Positions 48,801 to 60,800 of a stretch of 64,000 nt of DNA are shown here, piece after piece. The notes under the pieces were generated by a model. It was not told where the DNA came from. It was given only the letters and a program-made list of their open reading frames with translations, and searched no databases. Source of the stretch: Metallyticus violacea (taxonomy: Eukaryota; Arthropoda; Insecta; Mantodea; Metallyticidae); NCBI GenBank assembly GCA_030762175.1, contig CM060831.1, positions 4,355,001-4,419,000 of the forward strand, given 5' to 3'. How positions within the stretch are numbered: position 1 is the first letter of the stretch; each line of letters begins with the position of its first letter. Position numbers and translations under genes: made by a program.

Positions 48801-51800
48801 AAATTTGAAATTTTCCTCATAAAAATTGCATAAATACACTAAATATGTTATTTAACAAAGAAACATATTTTAACACACAAAATTGTAATTGTGGGAGGTT
48901 ACACCTAAGCATGGCCAGGACCAAATAGGTGAAAAGCTCTAGTGTTCATTTTTTATCTAAGCATTTCAATAAATATATCATATATAGTTTAGAGAAACTC
49001 TGCATTTAATTTTTGAAAAAATGCTTCTCAATTGCTGTTTGTATTATCAATGTTGATGGAACTAAAAGGCATTATTTTATTTAACACAGGATTTCCAGAG
49101 GGCATTTTAGTAATTTTTGTGCTTGATGCCCCCACTGTGTAATCAAGACAATAAAGCATTATTCTTCAGGTTTGTTTCAGAGCTACCTATTAAAGAAAGG
49201 AAAATGGATGCTAAACATTTATCAGTTTATATACAAGATGGAAGTTAAATAACCAATCAAATTTAAAGAAATGATTTGAGTTAACAAAAATTAATAAAAA
49301 AATGTATAATATATTTTGTAAATAAGCCTCAGTTAATTAGAAAACAAAGTTGAAAGTTTCATCAATCTGAAAATGTTACCAAAATCTAACCTGATTGTGA
49401 TATGTATCTTACTTGCACTGAATGTTGAGTGGAAAACAAAAATACTGACACAACCTCACTGGCACTCCTTGTAATACTGATACAAGGACATGTGTCTGTA
49501 CCCAAGATTGTGGGTTCAATCCCGGTTGATGTATTTTTTTGGTTGTATCCTAAGTATGGATAGTTCCTTTAGAAGGGAAGTAAAGCCATGGGTCCCATGT
49601 TGTTGATTTACTGCAAAAAAAAGAACCTCAAGCCTGAAAGAAGAGGCCTATGAGCAAAATTTATCACTGTTTCAGCCCTGAATTGAATGGGATGCTGATG
49701 ATCTGAGATGTTAAATGGAGTCTGTAAATAAACCAAATCAACAACAGTGATTACAAAGTGTACATTGGCAATGCAGAGATTGACACTCATTGTCTAATAC
49801 TTGTTATTGAGTACAACATATTTCACATTGTGCATGGATCCATATGATGATGTTACAAGAGTTTTTTTTTTTATTTTGTTTATTTATTTATGGATGCTCT
49901 TTAACATCCCAGGTTATCAGCATCCTATTCAAGCCAACAAATTTTGCTCAGAGGCCTCTTTTTAGGCTTGAAGTTCTTTATCATGCCATAAATGCATGAC
50001 ATGGGACCCACAGCTTTACTTCCCTTCCGAAGGAAGCCATACTTAGGATTTTTATGCCTGAAAAATCCATTGGTTGATGGGAAGAGGAAAAATTCAAACC
50101 TGATATATTATTACAATAAAATAAAACAAAGGGTTCCATTGACATGATGGATAAAATGGTAAATAAGTTTTCTTGCAGTAGGACTAAGTGATGACCATTT
50201 CTATTGTTAATGAATGTAATTGAGATAGTAGGAATAAATGCATACATAATTTGGAAAACTCATTCTAAATAGAAATGTTCCACTCATGATAGAAGAAGAA
50301 AATGTTTGTTACAATTGGGTCAAGAACTAACTAGGCCAAATGTGGTAGAGAGAATGAAGACATCTATAGGATTTCCTCTAAACACAACTGCAGCAATGAC
50401 AGAGTTGCTTGGAGAGAGTGTAAGAACTGCATTAGCTCAACCAGACTACAAACTCCCCTGAAACTTGCTTTAAATTTTGGCTGATGCAAGATCTGTGATA
50501 GTAAAGCAAACAGAAAATGCGGGTCAAAATGTTATAAGTGTCAAGACTTTGTATGCCATTCAGACATTAAAAAAGTAAAAGCATATAATAATTGTAAGTA
50601 AACAGAGACAGATTCCAGTATCATTATTTTCCATTGTTAAATAATATTAATAACAATGAAAGTGCTCTATTATGTAAAATAAAGTACTTTGAATTATGTT
50701 CAGTATGTACAGTATAACTCTGCCATTCCGAACTAATTAGGACCAAAGCCTGTTCAGATTGGCGAAAATTTGGGTTAATGAAGGCCTATACAGTATGATA
50801 TGAAGTCTACAAGTTAATTGTGTGTGGTTGTTGTAATGTGCGGTGTTGTTTACTGATGCAAATGCCATTGTTGAATACAGAATACAGTATGAATCACAAA
50901 ACATCATGAATGCTTTTAGTGGACTGTACTGTATTGTGCTTAGTTGTGCCTTTTAATCCAGTGAAGTAAAAATGGTAGACAAGTGAAAACATAGTTCTTG
51001 TTCATTAAGAGATAAACTTGAAGTTTGAAAACGTTTGGATAAAGACGAAAGTGGGACAAAATTAGCAGCTGAATTCAATGTTGGAAAAGCAATGATAAGT
51101 GATTGGAAGAAAAATGAATCAGGAAATTTTGTGAAACTGTAATGGAGAAGGTAATTGAGTAGCACCATAATTAAAAATTTGAGACTTTGACAAAGTTGTT
51201 CAAGCTGTTTATGTATGGTTTTTCACAAGAAAGACAGAAAGGTGTTCCACTGAGCTGTTCTGTAATCCAAGAAAATGCACTCCACCTCAGTAAGCTGATG
51301 AATAGTGATTCCAAATTTACTGTGAGTAATGGCTGGCTGAACTGATGGAAAATCAAAAAAAAAAACACAAGAGCGTTCAAAATCACCAATAAGAACACTA
51401 ACTCTTCTTCTACAGGAACCAAAATAAAGCATGAATGGCTAGTGAATTATTTATAGAATGGTTTCATAACCAGTTTGTGCCTTCATTAAAAAGTTTAACA
51501 AAGAAAATGATGTACTACCCAGGGCATTATTTATTATGGATAATGCACTGGCACACCCTCAACAGGCAAACTGGTTAATGGAGGATATAAGAGCAATTTT
51601 TCTGCCTCCAAATGTTAATACCATTATTACAACGGATAGACCAATAAGTGCTACAATATATTAAAGCTGCTTATAAAAGGATGCCAATAAGATAATTAAC
51701 CAAAAATTAAACACTTTTAATACTATTATTGATGTCCTTAAACAAGTCACTATCAAAGATGTGATTTGTTTAATAGCTGAGTCATGGGAAAATGTCAAAA

Positions 51801-54800
51801 AGCAATTGCTTAGAAAGTCATGGAAAAAGTTATGGTCAACTCTACACATAGCAAAAGATCAGGCCAGAACTGAAGTTTTACATCTCATGAAGCAAATCCC
51901 AGGCTGTGAAGAAGCAGAGGAAACAGATGTGAAAGAGTGGTTATCAGAATATCAAGTTATGACTAATTAGGAAATAGTTTCCTTAGTAAGTCAGTGAGAT
52001 AAAGATGTAGCAGATGCAGCCCCAATACCTGGAATTACTCATTGCATTGGAGACATCCCTGCAGTACATCACCCCAACGCTACAGCAGCTGACATAATGT
52101 TTATGAAGTGAAAGGTGGAGGATTACATCATCCTCTAGATTTTTGTCTTTGCACCACAGAAAGTGACTGAATTTTTATGTAACAATGAGTAATGTAAGAT
52201 AGATATTGTATTATTTTATCATCTTCACTGTTAAATTTGTTGAGTGTTAAATCTGCTGATCTGTACCACAAGTGCATAGTTACATATATTTTATAGTACA
52301 TTTGATTTTCTAATGTGTAATACAGACCATTGTAGTCTGAAATTTCTTTGATAATTTTCCTTTCACAAATTTTTGGGTTTGAATTATCAGTGTTTTTGGA
52401 TTGGCAGGGTTACTATATGTGCAACTTCAAACCAATGGAAATAACTTTTACACAGCAAGATAGCAGTAACATTGCTTTCCATTGTTCAGTAATGTTAATA
52501 ACACTGAAAATGCTGTATTGTGTATTGAGAATGTACTTGTAACTGCAAACCATGAAAATAAGTTTAACACAGATTTTAAGCTGGGGTACATTTTACCCCA
52601 TTTGGTATTCCATATGCACTGACAGACCTTGGTAGGAAAAAAAAATAATTGTGCACCAATCTCATTGCCAATGTATGCTCTGTAATCATATTAGAGGTTG
52701 ACAGTTCAAATCCCTTTTGTGATGTTTTTGTTGGGTTGGTGGTTTCTTGACAAAATGTGAAACATATGCCCATCACCATATCTGGAAGCATAAGTATTGA
52801 ATGTGTTTATTTTAATAATTCTGTTTAACACAAACTATTTGCTTAATATTTCCTGTTTATTTCACTTCCATCCTGTATACTGTTGTTTAATTTTTTTATT
52901 TATGGTTTTCAGTGTTGCCCTTGGTAAATTTCCATTTCTCACAGAAGACTTTTGTGAAGAAGCTTTACTTTAAAAACTTTGATGACATTTTAATGTGAAT
53001 TAATTTTATATATTTTTATTACAGTGTGACGCCAGTTTTCTTCAGTTGTTTTGCATTGCAGCAACCTCTGAAACTAACACTTGTTTGTTTAAAGGTTTCT
53101 GTACACTAAGGAGAAGTTGGGGAGCAGCTTGGCAATATTACACAGTGTTTCATTTTTATAACAGCCTGATGGATTAGCTCACAAAGTAAAGCTTGTCTAA
53201 GAACATATAATTGCCCAAAATTTCTTAAATGGTAAACAGTTTTTGGACAGATATTCAGTGTTTTAAAATGTAGAATTTATGAAACATTTTTTTGTTACAG
53301 AGCATGGTAGTTCTCACGGACACTCACATGGAAATTTTGGTCGGAGTCATGGGCGGCTAACCCACCTGGTAGCCACAGATGACAATGAGAATGATGAAAC
53401 ATTCCAGCCGCCAGTGCCTCCACAGTCATCTGTTTTAAGCATCAGTAAAAAGGACAGGCAAGGGCACTCACATGAAATTAATTCTTCAGCATCGCAAATG
53501 AACATGAGGGGAGTGTTTCTCCATGTTTTGGCTGATGCCTTGGGTTCCCTAATTGTGATTGCCTCAGCAGCGGTAAGTTATCTACTATATATTAGATAAA
53601 ACATTTCTGTCAAAATTGTGGTATCTTCACATACAGTCTCTGTTGAAAAATCCTTCATGAATTAAACAAATATCTTGTAAATACTGAATAATTATGGGGG
53701 TTTGTTCAGAGAAAAGAAATGGGATATAAATTTATTCCAAAGATACTACTACCACTTCAGTTTAAGACCCTGGAACAGCACATTGTCTGTTGAAGAGCAG
53801 TTTTTCTTTTTTCTTTCAAATTATCTTTCAGGTGATCCACCAATGCTGCATTATAGGACTGTTGTTATCATGTTATACTTTTGTAAGTAGTCTTCTAGGA
53901 TCACTCCTTTAGCAATTCTCACAGGTTAAGTAAATAAAGCAAAGGACTTAAAGGTGTAGTATTATTATTTAAGAAATATTGAGCTAATGACTGAATGATC
54001 AATATCCAGTAATCATTCGAATATGTTTCCTATTTTTATTTATATTCCTACTTAATAGATATTTAGCAAGGGTGCAATTAGATATGGTCACCTTTCTTTA
54101 TAGTTTCAGCTTTAGTGAGCTCTAAAATCTTTCCTACAAGCTTAGGAAATACATCTTCTAAAGTATTGCATCCTAACAAAGATATTTTTTGTCTTATGCA
54201 ATGTACTTTCTTCAGGCACATGTTGTTGAAGTATTTGGCAACAAAACTTTTAATTTAGCATTATTAATTTTCCACAAGGAAATATCAGCTGCTAAAAGAG
54301 CTTCGTATAAGTCATAAGAAAATTCACAAAACTTTATAAACACAGTATTAATTGCTTTTGAGGAGTCAGTTTATTTCAGAGGTTTCTGGTTAAATTTTCT
54401 TTATGTTTTGCCATATTTATGTGCTGAACTTAAAATTATTTCTCACTCCCTACATTTTCCCACATGCTCCTACAAAATAATACCCTATTATCTGTATATA
54501 TAAATCATCTGAAACTCCATCTTTAAATTAGTTAATCTACCCATTGAAGTTAAACTTTTGCCATTTGAAGGACCAGTTTCACTTTTAACAAATTGTGTAA
54601 CTTTATTATCTAGCATGCAAACCTTTCGTATCATCATTACAGAAATACTACAAGCTAGGGGCTTGCTTCACATAATGCATGTAAAGATGATGCAACTGTA
54701 TTGATTTACTGTATGATATCAACATTATTCCTCTCCACATCATGTGCAACATTACTGCCAACTGTATCAGCAGATGAAAAAGAAAAAAAAACCTTAAAAT

Positions 54801-57800
54801 ATGCCATATAGGCATTAAATCATAAAAATATGATGTGTTTACCAAAATCATGAAACTATGTTGTTATATGCACCATAAAATGATGTTCAAATAACTGAAA
54901 ATTCCAAATTTGTACACATAATGTAGAAGCATACATATATAACCCCTATTAAACATGAATTATCCAACACTATTATTACACATTTCAACATCAATCAAAT
55001 GAAATCAGATAATCGTGAAAGTTCATTCAGTTGTTCAGGAAATATCTTTAGGGATCTAATGGAACATTACAAAGTAATTTTTAAAATAAATACAATTGGA
55101 ACTATCATAGTGAAGTGACACATAACAACTTATTAATAATTATTATTACAAAGCACTTCATTAATATGTTGTGATGAGGTGAAATAGTACTCTTGCAGTT
55201 TCACTAACATGCTATTTTACTAGAACACTTTCACTTACCTTTGTCTGCATCATCAGCTATTGTCGACTGTTTGAGGATGAACTGTTTGGTTCAGATGGAC
55301 ATCTGATGAACCTGAAATTATATATGAAAGATAATTGAAGAAGAGGTACAGTTAATAGTTATTCTTTATTGCCAGAAACTTTTACAATATAGCAATGCAG
55401 ATAGTGGAAGGCATACTCAATGTAAACAGTGAGTTCTTCAACAGTTTGTGGTTTCCTTCCATACATTTTATCTTTAACTATAACCCATTTTCTAGCAAAC
55501 CATATATCAGGCATCAAATGTACACTCTGAACTTCTGCTGATGAATATCCTTTGGATTGACCGATGTGACATTGCTGGAAATTGTATTGCTAATCGTCTT
55601 GTAGATTTCCTTGAATTAGTCATGACAGCCATACAGTAAATACCATGCTGTCCCTAGGTCACCCACTATGAGGTGCAATCAAAATAGAACCTTCAATTTC
55701 AAATTTGTGAATTACATTGTAAACAGTCTTACGTTATGATAAATCTGACTGCAAATGTTCTCCCCATTCCCTCAATACAGCACTTGTAACCAATCTTTAC
55801 AGCAAAGATTCTTTTCTCTTTTTTAAACATTTTCAACTTTACTGACAATTCATTTCTTGTCTCCTAGTCTTTCTGCTGACAGTATTACCAAACTAGAATC
55901 CATATATACAGTACAGTTAAAAAAAAATGAAGAAGGAAAACATTTTGAACATAATATACAAAGAAAAGAAATCATATATTAACTGAAATTCACTAAGTGT
56001 GTAGTTACTTTTACACCACCCTATATATACCTGAGAATTTCATAAAAGCTCCAGTACCAGTATTAAATTTAAATTGAATGTCCATGTTTTTACCATTGTT
56101 TATACTTAATTTATTGGCATTATACCAATCATTAACAATAGAGGACTTCATATATAATTTGGTTTTTACTAGATTTTCAACTTTATCACATAAAATAATA
56201 GCTAAATCATCTGTGTACAAGTAAGAATTTAGGTTTGACTCACAATGAGATAAAGGAAAGTCATGTTATTAATATAAATAATAAAGAAAATGATTCAATA
56301 TAGAACTCTGGGGAACTTCACGATCTACGAGTTTATATTGAGATAAACTACCTGTGAAATAAGTTGCTTTGGTATCTATTAGAAGTAAGACTTAAAAAGT
56401 CAAGACTTTTACTCTGAAAGCTGTAAAAATTAAATTTCTGTAAAAGTATAAGATGAGAAACAGTGTCAAAAGCCTTAGAAAAATCAAAGAATCTATGTAA
56501 GAGGATAACATGTTAACATAGTTAATATTTTCATAGCAATTGATTAAAAAAGGGCATAACCACATTTATGGTACTCAAACCATAATACCAAACAGTTTTG
56601 TTAAACAAAATTAGTTTCAACATAAATAACAATCTGCTTACACAAAAGTATTTCAAAGACCTTGGCAGCTTTAGGAGTTATGCTGATCAGTCTGGAATTA
56701 TCATAACCAATTTTTCGCCTTTCTTGATAATTGGTATAAGTGAGGCAATGTAGAACTTAATAACAAGCTATTGTTGTTATGCTCATCGTATGCACAACCG
56801 GAATTGGAAAAGGTAGTAAACTTTTGATATGAACTTTACTAGAGTATCCAACAATAACACTAATAAACTCTCCTTCGGTATGTAATTTGCAATTTAACAC
56901 CACTCCATGTGGAGTATGTCTATTGTTAAACCTTTGTCTGAAGCTAAAATATTATTGATGCAATCAGAAAATCTTTATTGCTAGGCAAATACTCAAAGGC
57001 TCTGAGAAAAAAACTTGGCAATTATATGCCATTGTTATGTACTGAAAGTAAACTTGTTGGGTGCACAAGTGCAGCAATATTAAAAGTAGAAATGTCATTC
57101 TTTGGCACATGCAATTATTCAAATAAATACAAAGATCTACAGATTTAGCCTTGTAGTTTTATTTAACATTTACAATGTTATGCGTTGCAGATAGTGCATT
57201 TTACTGATTGGGAATATGAGGCCTATATAGACCCAGCATTAAGCTTGATTTTGGTGGTGCTGATATTGAAGTCAGTGTGGCCATTGCTGCAAGAGTCAGC
57301 ACTGATTCTGCTGCAGACTGTACCAACCCACATACAGGTGGATGCCATACAACGCCGGCTCCTAGATAAAGTGGATGGAGTTCTTGCTGTTCATGAGTTT
57401 CACGTATGGCAGCTTGCTGGAGATCGTATCATAGCATCTGCCCATATTAGGTAAGACACTCCATTATTGCTGCTAATAAAGTGCAAGGGCAATAATTGCT
57501 TACATTTTTAGTGAATTCCAAAAAAGTGTAGCCATTGCATTTGTAGACATGAATATTTTTAAATTTTTTTCCAAATCTCTATCAATCCTACCTACTAGGT
57601 ACCAAAAATGACAATGAAAAAAATGTGTACATATTTGTGAATGTGTTTTTTTTTAACACACTAGCAGCCCAACATTTCATCAGAATCTGTATCTGGCAAA
57701 ACATGGGAATTCATACAATCTGCAAGACCACAGCCTACAAACTTGAAAATCACATCAATTAATTCTTCAGAACTCTGCTTCACTTACTTGTAAAAAGTGT

Positions 57801-60800
57801 TAAAACCATTAAGAAAGTCAACAAAATGAGCATCACAACTGAAAAAACTGGGAATAAACAAGTTTCTCTGTTACTCTTTCATGTCTTTCCTGGCACCATT
57901 CCACTCTTGCTGTTCTTCCTGAAGTTTTAGGTACTTAACAACGACAAAGGTTACTCATATGAAGATATTTGTGCAAGATTTCTAATATCTGCAGCTAATG
58001 AATATTTAGAGACTCCTCTTTCTCCCTGTAAGCAGACCGTTCGCCACTATGGCTCCTACATGAGCAATGTTTTCTTCTGTGATACTCTTGCTGAATGCCC
58101 GTGTGTTCCTCATCTTTAATACTGCTCTTCCTTGCCTGAACTCTGAACCAGTTAAAGGCTTTTGTCAAAATGAAGGAGCAGAGTCTGTAATTCTTCCAGG
58201 CATTCTGTGTACTCAGGCCAGACTTATAATCATACAAAAGTGTTCCCAAATAACCTCCATCTTAGAACATCAGACAGCAAGCGCAAGACCAAAATTAATA
58301 TTTTGCTGTATCCTAAACAACGGGTGCTACATGCTAATATCTGCTATAGCTGTTAATTAAGACTTTTTTTTTGCAGTGCTACCAATAGGAAACTTATATA
58401 CCTCATAGTTTCTTTAAAATCCAAAAATTAAGTAGTAACACTTGTGTAATTGTTTCAGATACTTGTATATTTGAAGGGACATAAGTTCAAATAACATATA
58501 TTTATTGGATTTATGCTTCACAGTGTACTTACATTAATTTTCCTCTCATTTTAGGTGTAGAAATTTATCAGAATATATGAAGATAGCAGAAAAAGTAAAA
58601 GAATTTTTCCACAATGAAGGCATTCATTCAACTACGATACAGCCAGAGTTTGTTGAAATGAATGAGGTAAGCTCAAGTGTTTGCTCATAAGAATGTTGTA
58701 TTATCTGAAATTCTAAATGCATTAGAATAAAGTTCAGAATTGATTGACTTTTGGGAAAGTTCAGCAGGGTGAATATCTAGCCTTTAACCAAATGCTATAT
58801 TCCAATTGTCTAATCCCTTTCAGTATCCAGAAGACACTGTACAACAAGCACCCACGGAAGACTGTGTGCTAGACTGCCCTAAGACAGACAAGCCGTGCAC
58901 GCTTTCGACATGCTGTGGACCGTCAAAACATGCAAGTAGTTTTGTAGTATTCTTTACATTAAAACAATGTTTACAAGCATCTCTCTCCTCTTCACCGAGT
59001 TAATAGTTAATCAGTTCTTACAAAAATTAATTTTTTTTTGAAATTTTTAATTTAACAAATTATTTACATTTAATAAGAGGCATATGTTGGAACCACCAAA
59101 GAGGTCACATTGTCACCCGTTAGCTTTAGTTGTTCCCAGCTGAAGATGAAAACATGTTCTGATAAATTAATCAGTTAGTGAAGTACAACATCAACTAATA
59201 TCAACCTCTTTTGTGTATAATTTATATGACTGATGGCAAAAAGTTTAATATGATCATTTACTATGCAGGATATGTCATAATGGTATATTTTGTTTTTACA
59301 CATTGTTTTCTGTAATGTATATCTAGGGTCGTGACACACCATCTCCAGGAGATACGCCCTATATGTGTCGGCAACGGAACAGTGCTGCCAGCTTCAACAA
59401 CCGAGTGCAGGAGCTTAGTGAAATGGAAAGTGGGCATCTCCTTGCCTCTTCAACTCCTTGCTCTACACAGGTAATATGCTACATAGAAAGCCATGTACGA
59501 ACCAGTAATTAGTAAATATGGTTGCTTGCTTGCTTGCTTGCCATAGGGGATGCTGATATTTATCATTTTTTCCCCTAGTTTCTCAATATTTTAGTTTGTT
59601 GCTATCTAGTTGGCTGCATTTCAGTAGATGCTCTCTGTTTAAAATAGTATTCATGACCTTACACTGTGGGCAGTGGCTCTCCTTGATTAATTTCATCTTG
59701 AAGAGATGTGACAGGCAATCATGCCCAACAATTAAGCACAATTGCGCAACTCCAATTTTTCTCGATTACAATAAAATATTTTTGAAAGTATTACATCTTC
59801 ACCTAGTTTTCCTTTGTTGGGTATTTTGTTGTTCTTGTTTGTTATTGATCTTTTTATGAGTTTCAATTTAGAGGAAAGTTCTAGTTCAAAAGATGGTTTT
59901 AATTTTATGGTGACTCCTTTTTTTGCTAAAGCATCAGCAATCTCATTCCCCTTAATCTAACATGGGTCGGCATCCATTGTAAAACTATTTCTGTATTTCA
60001 GATCTGGATTGTATGATATAGTTTTTTTATATCCTTTGTAATGTATGTCAGTGGGTAACTAATTCATTATACTTTGTAGTACTGCTTTAGGGTTACTTAA
60101 GTTAACAATTCTTTTATTTATGTTAGTTTTATACAGTAGATTTTCTAAAGCTACTCTAATGATAATTATTTTGCCATCAAAATTGTTACCATACTGTCCT
60201 AAAGGTGTATATTGAGAGAATTCTTCACTGTATATTCCAAAGCCTGCTTCTTCATTTTTAAGAAATCCATCTGTATACACTGTACACCATGTATCAGTCG
60301 GATAATAGTTGTTTAATGTACTAACTGCTGCCAATCTTAATACCTCAGTGGGTTGAAATTAAAGAAAGAATTTCACAACCCAATAGAGCTATCTATCTAC
60401 TTGGGGAAAATTTTTCATCCTAAATCCTAGTTCCTACTCAAACTATCAGAGACTGCCACAGAAGTACCTTGGGATCCAGCCACCAAATTGTGTGGTCCGT
60501 CAACACTGATGATGAGAGTGACTGTCCCTGAAACATGTCCTAATGTTATATAAGTGAGTGAAGTTAGTGTGAACATTTTTAATGCATTCTAATAGGATGA
60601 AATGAAATGATAAATTAGAAAAGGCTTTTTTTTTTTAAAGGAAATGTTCCAGGTCTAAGTTTAGTGTACCTCCCCAGCATTTACCATTTATGTGGACTGA
60701 AGAAAGCCTGGTAAAAACCTCAGTCAGAGAGGGTGGCATAGCAGGAATCAAAACCCAGCCTTTCTGCTCACAAGTCTGTGCTTTAATGACCTCTGCCACA

